Source of the DNA: Citrobacter sp.
GTDB lineage: Bacteria; Pseudomonadota; Gammaproteobacteria; Enterobacterales; Enterobacteriaceae
Reading direction: 5' to 3'
Assembly (NCBI GenBank): GCA_019415335.1
Contig: DXKH01000071.1
Location: forward strand, 1-64,000
DNA: 64,000 nucleotides
Both the position numbers and the translations under genes were made by a program. The stretch's first letter is position 1. Each line of letters opens with the position of its first letter. The notes beneath the pieces were generated by a model. That model was not told the origin of the DNA and did no database searches. It saw only the letters and a list, made by a program, of their open reading frames with translations. This document shows, one piece after another, positions 12,740-21,972 of this stretch.

Positions 12740-14161
12740 TCAAGTATTCTCGCCAGCGGTGGTCGTCTGACCTTTTGCCGCCTGCTCCGCTTCCTGCTTC
12801 GCCAGCGTGCGGGCAAGGATAGTGGAGTATAGCGGTTTTCCGCCCAGGAATTGTGCCAATAGTGTTGCGCCAAGACAGGTAATAATCATTGGCAAAATGA
12901 GCTGATAGTTATCGGTCATCTCCAGCACCAGCACAATCCCGGTCAACGGGGCGCGCACTGAGGCCGCCAACAGTGCGCCCATTCCGGCGATGGCAAACGT
13001 TCCGGCCTCAAGCTGGTAATGCGGAAAGCCTGCTGCCGCTGCCATGCCAAATGCGGTCCCCAACAGCGTGCCCAACGCCAGCATCGGGGCAAAGATCCCG
13101 CCTGGCGCACCGGAAGAGAAACAGAGCAACGTGGTGATCACTCGTGCGATAAAGATAAACAGTAACAGTCCGACGCTAAAATTGCCCGCCGCCGCAATCG
13201 GGATAAGGTTAAAACCGCCGCCTGCGGCCGCCGGTTCAATCAGCCCCAGAATGCCACACAAACCGCCAATCGCCCCGCCCATCAGCACCCATTTGGTGAT
13301 GTTTCCATGGTGAAAACGCTGGAACATATCCTGTGTAGCCAGTACCAGCTTATTAAAAACCGGCCCCACACAGCCAAAAACCATCCCGAGGATCAGATAC
13401 AGCCACAGCGTATTGACCGGCGCGTTGGATAGTTTCCCCACTTCGATGATCGGCGATTCACCGTTGAAAATACGGAAAACAATGCTCGACATGATCACGC
13501 CGGTAAAGACGGCTTTGATCGAGATAAGGTTATAGCGAAACTGCGGGCGCATCTCCTCGATGATAAACAGAATGCCCGCCAGCGGTGCGTTGAAGGCGGC
13601 TGAAAGCCCTGCCGCTGCCCCGGTTGCCAACAGCGTATGGCGCGCCTCGGCGCTACGCATGCGGAAGATATCCAGCACCATGCGGCCAATATTCCCGCCG
13701 ATTTGTACCGTCGGCCCTTCGCGACCCAGCACCATCCCAGCGCCCAGCGTACCCATCCCGCCGAAAAACTTGACCGGCAGCACGCGCCACCAGCGTACGG
13801 GGCGAAGTTCTTCCAGCGCCCCTTCGATCTCCGGGATCCCCGAGCCGCCTGCTTCCGGCGCAAATTTACGCACCAGAAAATAGCCGACCATCGCCAGTAA
13901 TGCAGAGAGAATAAATGCCAGCGGCCAGAGCAAAATCGGATGATCAGCCACATTTACCAGCGCACCGATACGCAGGTTTTGCACCCAGCTCACCGCTTTT
14001 TCGAACGCCACGCCCACCAGACCGGTGAGCGTCCCCACCACTGCCGCCATCATTAAGATCGCCAGCGGCGTTTTATCCCGCTCCAGCAGTCGACGGATTT
14101 GGTCCCTGCGCCGTAAGCGCACAATTTGCTGTGCTTCAAAAGAGGGAGTTTCTGTCTTCAT
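12740..14161 (-). CDS. clcA: H+/Cl- exchange transporter ClcA
   Basis: CLC-family 2Cl-/1H+ antiporter of the inner membrane that supports extreme acid resistance. The 473-residue product has the E. coli ClC-ec1 length. The chloride-coordinating motifs are intact: GSGIPE (about 106-111), [10 protein letters not shown] (about 146-155, with the gating glutamate E148), GGIFAP (about 355-360) and the late tyrosine in GKPLYS (about 445). The N-terminal cytosolic stretch is charged ([10 protein letters not shown]). It is divergent from hemL. Confidence 0.96.
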   Translation of the reverse strand: MKTETPSFEAQQIVRLRRRDQIRRLLERDKTPLAILMMAAVVGTLTGLVGVAFEKAVSWVQNLRIGALVNVADHPILLWPLAFILSALLAMVGYFLVRKFAPEAGGSGIPEIEGALEELRPVRWWRVLPVKFFGGMGTLGAGMVLGREGPTVQIGGNIGRMVLDIFRMRSAEARHTLLATGAAAGLSAAFNAPLAGILFIIEEMRPQFRYNLISIKAVFTGVIMSSIVFRIFNGESPIIEVGKLSNAPVNTLWLYLILGMVFGCVGPVFNKLVLATQDMFQRFHHGNITKWVLMGGAIGGLCGILGLIEPAAAGGGFNLIPIAAAGNFSVGLLLFIFIARVITTLLCFSSGAPGGIFAPMLALGTLLGTAFGMAAAAGFPHYQLEAGTFAIAGMGALLAASVRAPLTGIVLVLEMTDNYQLILPMIITCLGATLLAQFLGGKPLYSTILARTLAKQEAEQAAKGQTTTAGENT

Positions 14162-14329
14162 CAGATGATCATTAATTGGTAATACAAATGCAGAAGCGGC
14201 ATTGTACTCGCCTCTTACCCGAAAATCCCCTGCAAATCGTAATGTTTCAAATGCGCAAAACTTTCATAACCTTCTCTGAATAACTAGAATAGCGGGCATT
14301 CACTTTTTCTACGAACCAGGAATCCATCC

Positions 14330-15610
14330 ATGAGTAAGTCTGAAAACCTCTACAGCGCAGCACGCGAGCTAATCCCCGGCGGCGTTAACTCCCCTGTTCG
14401 CGCCTTTACTGGCGTGGGTGGTACTCCGCTGTTTATCGAAAAAGCGGACGGCGCGTATCTGTACGATGTCGATGGCAAAGCCTATATCGATTACGTCGGT
14501 TCCTGGGGACCGATGGTGCTGGGACACAACCATCCAGCGATCCGCAACGCAGTGATCGAAGCGGCTGAGCGCGGCCTGAGCTTCGGCGCGCCGACTGAGA
14601 TGGAAGTTAAAATGGCGGAACTGGTGACCGAACTGGTACCGACGATGGACATGGTGCGAATGGTCAACTCCGGTACCGAAGCGACCATGAGCGCCATTCG
14701 TCTGGCGCGTGGCTTCACCGGCCGCGATAAGATCATCAAATTTGAAGGCTGCTACCATGGCCACGCGGACTGCCTGCTGGTAAAAGCCGGTTCCGGCGCG
14801 CTGACCCTGGGCCAGCCGAACTCTCCGGGCGTGCCGGCGGATTTCGCGAAGCACACCCTGACCTGTACCTATAACGATCTCAACTCTGTGCGTGCTGCGT
14901 TCGAGCAGTTCCCGCAGGAGATCGCCTGTATCATCGTTGAGCCGGTAGCAGGCAATATGAACTGCATCCCGCCACTGCCGGAATTCCTGCCGGGTCTGCG
15001 CGCACTGTGCGATGAGTTCGGCGCGTTGCTGATTATCGACGAAGTGATGACCGGCTTCCGCGTAGCGCTGGCAGGCGCACAGGATTACTACAACGTGGTA
15101 CCTGATCTGACCTGTCTGGGCAAAATCATCGGCGGCGGTATGCCTGTGGGCGCATTCGGTGGTCGTCGCGACGTGATGGACGCGCTGGCTCCTACGGGTC
15201 CGGTCTATCAGGCGGGCACCCTCTCCGGCAACCCGATTGCGATGGCGGCCGGTTTTGCCTGTCTGACCGAAGTGGCGCAGCCGGGCATTCACGAAACGCT
15301 GGATGAACTGACGACGCGCCTGGCGGAAGGTTTGCTGGAAGCGGCAGAGGAAACCGCGATCCCGCTGGTCGTTAACCACGTTGGCGGTATGTTCGGGATT
15401 TTCTTCACCGACGCGAAAACCGTCACCTGCTATCAGGACGTGATGACCTGCGACGTGGAACGCTTCAAGCGCTTCTTCCACATGATGTTGGACGAGGGGA
15501 TTTACCTTGCGCCATCTGCGTTTGAAGCGGGCTTTATGTCCGTAGCGCACAGCATGGAAGACATCAATAACACTATCGACGCCGCGCGTCGGGTGTTTGC
15601 GAAGCTGTAA
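14330..15610 (+). CDS. hemL: glutamate-1-semialdehyde 2,1-aminomutase
   Basis: PLP enzyme of the C5 haem pathway that converts glutamate-1-semialdehyde to 5-aminolevulinate. The 426-residue product has the E. coli length and begins [29 protein letters not shown]-site features are [15 protein letters not shown] (about 121-135), the Asp in [10 protein letters not shown] (about 241-250) and the Schiff-base lysine in [17 protein letters not shown] (about 265). The start follows CCAGGAAT. It is flanked by divergent clcA and convergent fhuB, as in E. coli. Confidence 0.97.
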   Translation: MSKSENLYSAARELIPGGVNSPVRAFTGVGGTPLFIEKADGAYLYDVDGKAYIDYVGSWGPMVLGHNHPAIRNAVIEAAERGLSFGAPTEMEVKMAELVTELVPTMDMVRMVNSGTEATMSAIRLARGFTGRDKIIKFEGCYHGHADCLLVKAGSGALTLGQPNSPGVPADFAKHTLTCTYNDLNSVRAAFEQFPQEIACIIVEPVAGNMNCIPPLPEFLPGLRALCDEFGALLIIDEVMTGFRVALAGAQDYYNVVPDLTCLGKIIGGGMPVGAFGGRRDVMDALAPTGPVYQAGTLSGNPIAMAAGFACLTEVAQPGIHETLDELTTRLAEGLLEAAEETAIPLVVNHVGGMFGIFFTDAKTVTCYQDVMTCDVERFKRFFHMMLDEGIYLAPSAFEAGFMSVAHSMEDINNTIDAARRVFAKL

Positions 15611-15627
15611 CAGAGTTAGTTTTAAAC

Positions 15628-15705
15628 CGTAGGCCGGGTAAGGCGAAACCGCCACCCGGCTTTTTTATTGCCGGAGGGCGACGCGAAGCGTCTTATCCGG
15701 CCTAC
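15628..15705. repeat. BIME between hemL and fhuB
   Basis: The REP-like unit CGTAGGCCGGGTAAGGCG to CCACCCGGC is followed by TTTTTT, then a second unit GCCGGAGGGCGACGCG to CTTATCCGGCCTAC. The first half plus the T-run looks able to terminate hemL transcription. It lies between convergent genes. Confidence 0.85.
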
Positions 15706-15721
15706 ACGCAAAACAACCGAA

Positions 15722-17704
15722 TCAACGACTCTGCTTACGTAGCAGATAAATAAAGTACGGCGCACCGATAAACGTTGAGAGTATCCCCGCCGGGATCTGA
15801 TACGGAAACAGCACCATCCGCCCGCACCAGTCGGCAAAGATGAGCAATAATCCTCCCGCCAGCGCCGACATCACAATATGCGGCATCGTTCGACGAAAAC
15901 CTAACATCCGTGCGATATGCGGCGCCATCAGCCCGACAAAACTCAGAGGACCGATTGTCATTGTGGCAGTGGCCGTCAGACTGGCCGCCAGCAGCAGCAG
16001 ACCCACCCGCGACGGTGTCAGCGCGATACCAACGGCGCGGGCGGTATCACCGCCCAGCGGCAAAATCGTCAACCAGCGACGGCACAGCGGCGTGATCGAC
16101 AGCAGAATGATCATCACCACCCCGGTATGCAGCACCTGATCGCCCGTCGCGTTATAGGTCGAACCGGAGATCCAGGTCAGTACCCCGGCCATACGCGGAT
16201 CACCGCTTGCCTGTAGCATCATCAGCAGCATGGTAAACGCGGTACTGAGCGCCATCCCGGCCAACAACATACGATGGGGGGAGAATCCTCCCCGTCCGGC
16301 GGCAATCATAATGATTAACAGCGTGGCGGCAGCACCGAGACTCCCGGCGGGCAGCAGCCAGCCAAACGCATTGCCCGGCACCAGAAACAGCATCAACACA
16401 ACGCCGAACGCCGCGCCAGAGCTGATCCCCAGCACCTCAGGACTCGCCATCGGATTCCCGGTCAGCCGCTGGATAATACACCCCGCCACCGCCAACATCA
16501 CCCCGGCGATCATCGCCGCCAGAATGCGCGGCCAGCGCCAGGGCATCAGTTCTTCCAGTTGCACGCCGCTGGCCCAGCTCCAGCCCTGTGCATCACGCCC
16601 CAACGACAGCGCGACATATGCCCCGATCAACAACAGCACGCCGCCGATCAGCGCATAACCCAGCACATGCTGACGTTCTGTCGCCACCCGATCGCTGACG
16701 TTCATGTCCGGCGCGCTCATACTTCGCAGACGCGGCAATAGCCACAGCAGCAGCGGTGCGCCGATCAGCGCCGTCACAGAACCGGTGGACACTTCCATCC
16801 ATACGCGGGTCAGCCAGAGAATAACCTGATCGGACAGCCAGAGAATCAGCGCCCCGATCAGCGGCGCCAGCATCAGACGCGCCAGCAGACGACGCGCGCC
16901 CAGCATTTTCGCCAGCAGCGGCGCAAACAGACCAATAAAACCGATAATCCCCACCGCATTGACCAGCAGCGCGCTGAGCACTATCGCCAGCGTCAACGCC
17001 GCCAGACGCGCCAGCGACAGCGCCAGCCCTAAGTTGCGCGCAACGCCATCATCCAGCCCCATCAGGGTTAGCGGGCGCAACAGCAACAGGGTGAGCATCA
17101 CGCCGCCCAGCAGTTGCGGCCACAGACGCTGCACACCGCCCCAGTCGGTTTGCGTCAACGTTCCGGTACTCCACAGGAACATGCTTTGCAGCTGATCGTG
17201 GTGGAAGATAACTAACAGTTGGTTGATGGCCCCGCAATATAGACTGACCACCAGACCAGCAAGGATCAGCGTAACGGGAGAAAGTCGTTTCCCCCAGGCG
17301 ACGCCGAACACCAGCGCGCCGACGATACAGGCGCCCGCCAGCGCGGCAAACTGCGCGGCCATCACACCCGGGATCGCCCACAATGTCGTGACCGTCATCC
17401 CCAACTGTGCGCCGGTCGCCACGCCCAGCGTGGTCGGTTCCGCCAGCGGGTTACGTAGTACCTGCTGAAAGAGCACGCCAACCAGACCCAGCCCGGCCCC
17501 AACCAGTAAGGAGATCACCAGACGAGGGAGAAGGCTGTAGTGGAAAATCATCTGCTCGATGATGTCGATATCGGGTGACCACAGCGCCTGCTGCCACTGG
17601 GCACGCGGCAGCGCAACGGAGAAATTCGTCCAGGTTAACCCTACGGCGACGATAAACAACAGCGCCAGCAACAGCGCCGGGAAGCGCGCAATACGTTTGC
17701 TCAC
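15722..17704 (-). CDS. fhuB: ferric hydroxamate ABC transporter permease FhuB (fused double permease)
   Basis: Inner-membrane permease for ferrichrome and other Fe(III)-hydroxamates, working with FhuC (ATPase) and FhuD (binding protein). The 660-residue length is twice a normal FecCD/BtuC permease: two homologous halves (about 1-330 and 335-660) are fused, each with the GL.GV..Q coupling region (GLVGVLFQQVLRNPLAEP and VAGCIIQRLTGNPMASPEVLG). The ATG overlaps the fhuD stop by 4 bp. It is the last gene of fhuACDB. Confidence 0.97.
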   Translation of the reverse strand: MSKRIARFPALLLALLFIVAVGLTWTNFSVALPRAQWQQALWSPDIDIIEQMIFHYSLLPRLVISLLVGAGLGLVGVLFQQVLRNPLAEPTTLGVATGAQLGMTVTTLWAIPGVMAAQFAALAGACIVGALVFGVAWGKRLSPVTLILAGLVVSLYCGAINQLLVIFHHDQLQSMFLWSTGTLTQTDWGGVQRLWPQLLGGVMLTLLLLRPLTLMGLDDGVARNLGLALSLARLAALTLAIVLSALLVNAVGIIGFIGLFAPLLAKMLGARRLLARLMLAPLIGALILWLSDQVILWLTRVWMEVSTGSVTALIGAPLLLWLLPRLRSMSAPDMNVSDRVATERQHVLGYALIGGVLLLIGAYVALSLGRDAQGWSWASGVQLEELMPWRWPRILAAMIAGVMLAVAGCIIQRLTGNPMASPEVLGISSGAAFGVVLMLFLVPGNAFGWLLPAGSLGAAATLLIIMIAAGRGGFSPHRMLLAGMALSTAFTMLLMMLQASGDPRMAGVLTWISGSTYNATGDQVLHTGVVMIILLSITPLCRRWLTILPLGGDTARAVGIALTPSRVGLLLLAASLTATATMTIGPLSFVGLMAPHIARMLGFRRTMPHIVMSALAGGLLLIFADWCGRMVLFPYQIPAGILSTFIGAPYFIYLLRKQSR

Positions 17705-18594
17705 GCTTTGCCCCCCAACGCATTATCCAGAATGCGTACAAAGCTCATGGTCGACAGTGTGGCGCCATAGAACCACACGGGCGGTACGCGCTGGAAACGC
17801 CCTTCACGCACGAACGGCATCGCCTGCCAGAGTGGCGTTGCCATCAGCGTGGTCATCTCTTTGTTATTGCCATGATCAAAGCAGAGCACATCGGCATCTT
17901 TGTAGGCTGCAAGGCGATCGATCCCCACCACCGTGCTGCCCCAGAAATTGGTTTCTCCCTGCCAGGCATTGCGAATACCGTATTCATCCAGCACGTCCTG
18001 GAACAGGCAGTTCGGGCCGAAAACCAGCATATGGCGAGGATCGAGGAGAGTGATCAGCAGCAGAGGGCGTTCGCCACGCTGCACAAAGCGCGGTTTCCGG
18101 CTGGCGATAAACTGGTCGTATTCCGCCAGATGTCGCTCAGCCGCCGATTCCAGATTCAGCATCTGCGCCATGTCGATCAGCGATCGACGCGCCACCGCTA
18201 AGGGCTGTTTGCCATCGCTGAAGTTGAAGCCGCGTCCGGGCGCAATTCGCGCCAGCGTTTCAGGAGAAGGGCCGTACCCTGTCGACCAGAACATATAGGA
18301 GGGCTTCATTTCGGTCAGCAGCTCAAGATTCGGCTCGGTGCGTAATCCGACATCAATCACCGACGCAGGCAGCGGCGGCTCATTCACCCACAGGCGGTAG
18401 TTGGGAATGTCTGCCACGCCATAGGGCGTCACGCCAAGCGCCAGCAACAGCTCGACTGGCAGCCACTCCAGCGCCACGATGCGGTGCGGATCGACCGAGG
18501 CTGCGCGCGCCGGCTTCATCTGCCAGATCAGCGGGGAAAGTGCCATCGCCGTTAATAAACGACGACGCGTTATGTGGTGTAAGCCGCTCATCAA
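17701..18594 (-). CDS. fhuD: ferric hydroxamate-binding periplasmic protein FhuD
   Basis: Periplasmic binding protein for Fe(III)-hydroxamates that docks on FhuB. The 297-residue precursor has a twin-arginine-like N-terminus (MSGLHHITRRRLLTAMALSP; the RRRLL core is visible) ending near KPARAA. The mature part has the type III solute-binding fold (PALEWLPVE... type region IVALEWLPVELLLALG; later NFWGSTVVGIDRLAAY). The start overlaps the fhuC stop by 4 bp. The encoded start shows two adjacent methionines; the second is the alternative. Confidence 0.95.
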   Translation of the reverse strand: MMSGLHHITRRRLLTAMALSPLIWQMKPARAASVDPHRIVALEWLPVELLLALGVTPYGVADIPNYRLWVNEPPLPASVIDVGLRTEPNLELLTEMKPSYMFWSTGYGPSPETLARIAPGRGFNFSDGKQPLAVARRSLIDMAQMLNLESAAERHLAEYDQFIASRKPRFVQRGERPLLLITLLDPRHMLVFGPNCLFQDVLDEYGIRNAWQGETNFWGSTVVGIDRLAAYKDADVLCFDHGNNKEMTTLMATPLWQAMPFVREGRFQRVPPVWFYGATLSTMSFVRILDNALGGKA

Positions 18595-19388
18595 TACACA
18601 AAACTCACAGGTGCAGCGCCTGCCGGATGCGGCAGGATCCCCATCGGGATGCCATAAATTCGTTCCAGAGTTTCGCTACGCATTAGATCGGCGGGCGTTC
18701 CCTGGGCAATCATTTCGCCACCGCGCAGTGCGACCAGGTAGTCACAGTAGCGAGCAGCCATGTTGATATCATGCAGCACGGCGATCACCGTCAGGCCGCG
18801 CTCCTGACTAAGGCGATGAACCAGCGCCAGCACATCAACCTGATGAGCAATATCCAGCGCCGAGGTGGGTTCATCCAGCAGCAGACAGCGGCTGTCCTGC
18901 GCCACCAGCATCGCAATCCATGCGCGCTGACGCTCACCACCGGAAAGACTGTCGACCAGACGATGCGCCAGGGGTTTTAACCCTACCAGCGCAATCGCCT
19001 CTTCCACTTTTTCTCTGTCCGCGACGCCAAAACGCCCCAGTGCCCCATGCCACGGGTAGCGACCAATCGCCACCAGTTCACGTACGGTCATCCCTTCCGC
19101 CTGCGGCAACTGCTGCGGTAAATACGCCACCTTACGGGCAAACGCTTTGCTGTTCCAGCTGTTCAGCGGTTGCGCATCGAGCAGGATATCCCCTTCTGAC
19201 GGCGGCTGATGGCGACCCAACATTTTTAACAACGTGGATTTACCTGAACCGTTATGGCCGATAAGACCAGTCACTTTACCGACGGGAAAAGTTAACGACA
19301 GAGGGTGCAGCAGCGTGCGACCGGGCACGCGAAAGGAGACATCACGCAGTGCAAACGTGGTATCGGGATGATGGGTCTGTTCCTGCAT
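18591..19388 (-). CDS. fhuC: ferric hydroxamate ABC transporter ATP-binding protein FhuC
   Basis: Cytoplasmic ATPase that powers ferrichrome import through FhuB. The 265-residue product has Walker A GHNGSGKST (about 44-52), Q-loop YLPQQLP, ABC signature LSGGERQRAWIA (about 145-156), Walker B CLLLDEPTSALD and the H-loop VLHDINMA. I chose MQEQTHHPD at 19388, which gives the E. coli length; an in-frame ATG three codons upstream is an alternative. It lies 47 bp after fhuA in the same operon. Confidence 0.96.
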   Translation of the reverse strand: MQEQTHHPDTTFALRDVSFRVPGRTLLHPLSLTFPVGKVTGLIGHNGSGKSTLLKMLGRHQPPSEGDILLDAQPLNSWNSKAFARKVAYLPQQLPQAEGMTVRELVAIGRYPWHGALGRFGVADREKVEEAIALVGLKPLAHRLVDSLSGGERQRAWIAMLVAQDSRCLLLDEPTSALDIAHQVDVLALVHRLSQERGLTVIAVLHDINMAARYCDYLVALRGGEMIAQGTPADLMRSETLERIYGIPMGILPHPAGAAPVSFVY

Positions 19389-19435
19389 AGCGGCCAACTT
19401 GTAAAGCGGGCACGCAATGCGTGCCCAAAGAAAAA

Positions 19436-21688
19436 TTAGAAACGGAAGGTTGCAGTAGCAACGACCTGACGTTCCGCGCCCCAGAAGCAGCCATAGGTGT
19501 TAAAGCAGCTGGCGACGTATTCGCGGTCGAACAGGTTATTGACGTGCAGCGCGACGTTGGAACCCGCCATGCCCAGGCGTGCCAGGTCGTACCGAACCAG
19601 CGCATCCACCAGGGTGTAACTGCCGACTTTAAAGGAGTTCGCCGGATCGCCATAGCTGGAGCTGGTATAGCGAACGCCAGTACCCAGGGTCAGACCGGAG
19701 AGCGGGCCATCAAACATCGTGTAATCGCCCCACAGCGACGCCATATGTTTTGGCACCTGCGCCGGGGTATTGCCTTTATAGTTGGTGTCGGTGGTGTATT
19801 CCGCATCCGTATAGGTGTAGGAACCGACCAGGTTAACGCTGGCAGACAGCGCCGCTTTCGCTTCCACTTCAACGCCGCGTGAACGAATCTCACCGCCTTC
19901 AACCGAGAAGAACGAACCGTTAGGATCGGCCATCAGGTTGTTGGTTTTGGTCAACTGATAGACCGCACCGGTGAGAACGATCGGACGATCGCTCGGGACA
20001 TATTTCACGCCCGCTTCGTACTGCTTGCCTTTAGACGGAGCAAAGATGCTGCCGTTCGCGCCCACGGTAGAAGCTGGCTCGAACGACTCGCTGTAGCTGA
20101 AGTACGGGGTCACGCCGTTGTCGAACAGGTAGTTTACCCCGCCGCGCCAGGTGAACTCGTTATCATTACGCGAGTGCTGAGTATTCTCTTCACGATCCAG
20201 AGTATCCTGCTGCGCCCAGTCATAACGGCCGCCCAGGGTCACCAGCACTTTATCCCACTGCATCTGATCCTGAGCGTACACGCCGGTCTGCTTCTGCTTA
20301 TTCAGAACGCGGTAAGCGGCGCCAGGTCCAGGGTGTGAACCAAAATCGAAATTACTGCGGTCAAGGTTATAGATGTCTGACGGCGCAACCGAACCCGCCC
20401 AGCCAAACCAGGAGTCAATATCGTTACGCATGCGCATAAAGTCAACGCCGGTCAGCAGAGTGTGATCCAAAGAGCCTGTCGTAAACTTGCTTTGCAGTTG
20501 AGTATCCACAGAGAAGTTCTGCAGTTTTTCGTGATCATCCACGTACTGACGGGTCAGCGTATGACCCCACTGTGACTGCGGTACGCTGGCGCAAGGGCTG
20601 GTGCTCGGGTTGCTCGAATAGAGCGGATCGGAGCACATACCGTATCCGTAGACGCTGTTCTGCGAAACTTCGTTTTCCGCGTAACGCAGATTCTGACGCA
20701 CGGTAAAGGTATCGTTGAATTCGTGATCGAAGCTGTAACCAACCATCTTCTCATTACGAGAGTAGGTATTGTTGTTCGCGCCTTCGTTGAAGTCGGTCGA
20801 CAGACGCTTACCGTTCGGCAGCGTGCTGACGGTCCCCTCTTTCGGCAACCAACCGTAGTAACCGGTCTCGGGTTCGTTCTGGAAGTAAGACAGGAACGTG
20901 AAATTGGTCTTGTCATCCGGACGCCAGCTAAAGGACGGCGCGATGGCATAACGCTGTTCTTCTGCGCCCTGCTGCTGTGCATTCGCCGAACGAGCCAGAC
21001 CGGTTAAGCGATAAGAGTAAACGCCGTCATCATCCAGCGCATCGCTGAAGTCAAAACCGGTCTGGAACAGGCTGTCAGTGCCCATTTTAAACTGAACTTC
21101 TTTCAGCGGTTCGGTGGTTGGACGCTTGCTGACCATGTTCAACAAACCGCCCGGGTTGCTCTTACCGTACAGAACAGAAACCGGCCCACGCATCACTTCC
21201 GCGCGTTCCAGCATATAAGGGTCAATCACCGCATCGTTGTAAAAGTTCCCCTGCATCTTCAGGCCATTCAGATAGTTATTCTGACTTTGGCCGTCGGCAG
21301 CGAAACCGCGAATGATCAGGTAGTCATAGGTATTGGACGCGCCACGCGTTCCCACGGCAACGCCTGGGGTGTAGCTGAGCGCCTCTTTCACGGATTTCGG
21401 CTGGTGCAGCGCCATCTCTTCGGCAGTCACCACAGAAATCGACTGGGGAACCTTTTGAATCGGGGTATCCGTTTTGGTCGCGGTGGCAGACTGGCGTGCC
21501 GCAATCGTTGCCGCCGGGCCCCACGCACTTTCCTGCGGAGCAGGAGCAGCGGTTACGGTGATAGTGTCTTCTTTTTTCGGTTCAACCGCCGCCTGTGCAT
21601 AGACAGACATGCCGCTAACCGCTGTGGCTACTACAACTGCGATTTTACGCAGCGAGTGTTTTGGCTGAGCAGTTTTTTGACGCGCCAT
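19436..21688 (-). CDS. fhuA: TonB-dependent ferrichrome outer-membrane receptor FhuA
   Basis: Outer-membrane receptor for ferrichrome; in E. coli also a receptor for phages T1, T5 and phi80 and for colicin M. The 750-residue precursor has a signal peptide ending at AQA-AVEPKKE. A TonB box (DTITVTAA) follows, then the plug domain (about 75-190, with IIRGFAADGQSQNNYLNG) and a 22-strand barrel ending in phenylalanine (TATFRF). The loop cysteines in GMCSDPL...SPCAS (L4 region) and the late pair in ASCFNTYGCFW are present. First gene of fhuACDB, with a Fur-like site upstream. Confidence 0.97.
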   Translation of the reverse strand: MARQKTAQPKHSLRKIAVVVATAVSGMSVYAQAAVEPKKEDTITVTAAPAPQESAWGPAATIAARQSATATKTDTPIQKVPQSISVVTAEEMALHQPKSVKEALSYTPGVAVGTRGASNTYDYLIIRGFAADGQSQNNYLNGLKMQGNFYNDAVIDPYMLERAEVMRGPVSVLYGKSNPGGLLNMVSKRPTTEPLKEVQFKMGTDSLFQTGFDFSDALDDDGVYSYRLTGLARSANAQQQGAEEQRYAIAPSFSWRPDDKTNFTFLSYFQNEPETGYYGWLPKEGTVSTLPNGKRLSTDFNEGANNNTYSRNEKMVGYSFDHEFNDTFTVRQNLRYAENEVSQNSVYGYGMCSDPLYSSNPSTSPCASVPQSQWGHTLTRQYVDDHEKLQNFSVDTQLQSKFTTGSLDHTLLTGVDFMRMRNDIDSWFGWAGSVAPSDIYNLDRSNFDFGSHPGPGAAYRVLNKQKQTGVYAQDQMQWDKVLVTLGGRYDWAQQDTLDREENTQHSRNDNEFTWRGGVNYLFDNGVTPYFSYSESFEPASTVGANGSIFAPSKGKQYEAGVKYVPSDRPIVLTGAVYQLTKTNNLMADPNGSFFSVEGGEIRSRGVEVEAKAALSASVNLVGSYTYTDAEYTTDTNYKGNTPAQVPKHMASLWGDYTMFDGPLSGLTLGTGVRYTSSSYGDPANSFKVGSYTLVDALVRYDLARLGMAGSNVALHVNNLFDREYVASCFNTYGCFWGAERQVVATATFRF

Positions 21689-21707
21689 TGGTATATCTCT
21701 GATGGAA

Positions 21708-21745
21708 AGTGAATGATAACGTAAACGAGAATTATTATTATGACG
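21708..21745 (-). promoter_or_regulatory. putative Fur box upstream of fhuA
   Basis: AT-rich hexamer repeats of the NATWAT type (minus strand AATAATAATTCTCGTTTAC and GTTATCATTC) lie about 20-55 bp upstream of the fhuA ATG and downstream of the predicted -10 box. fhuA is a known Fur target. The match to the 19-bp consensus is partial, so position and extent are approximate. Confidence 0.55.
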
Positions 21746-21750
21746 GCAGA

Positions 21751-21780
21751 ATAATATTCGAAACGCGGGAGCGATAGCAA
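21751..21780 (-). promoter_or_regulatory. putative sigma-70 promoter of fhuACDB
   Basis: TTGCTA (21775-21780) and TATTAT (21751-21756) on the minus strand are separated by 18 bp, just upstream of the Fur-like repeats. That arrangement would let iron-loaded Fur block initiation. Confidence 0.5.
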
Positions 21781-21876
21781 GCGATACGCGTCCCCACCAA
21801 AACTAAGGGGTTAAGAAATATCCAGATGAAAAGAAAGGGTTAAAAAAGAAGTGGGAAATGTTTCTGCGAAGTCATT

Positions 21877-21965
21877 GCCGGATGGCGGCGAAAACGTCTT
21901 ATCCGGCCTACCCACTCAATGCCTGCATGAGCCCGGTAGGCCGGATATGCGAAGCGCCATCCGGC
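21877..21965. repeat. BIME between mrcB and fhuA
   Basis: REP unit GCCGGATGGCGGCG to TTATCCGGCCTAC and inverted unit GGTAGGCCGGATATGCG to GCCATCCGGC, ending 8 bp before the mrcB stop. mrcB and fhuA run the same way, with the BIME between them. Confidence 0.88.
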
Positions 21966-21972
21966 ACGGCGA

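Noticed and set aside
14369..15655. Long minus-strand open frame (428 codons) opposite hemL
   Set aside because: Fully nested antisense frame of a conserved gene with unusual His/Arg-rich composition typical of reverse translation of coding DNA.
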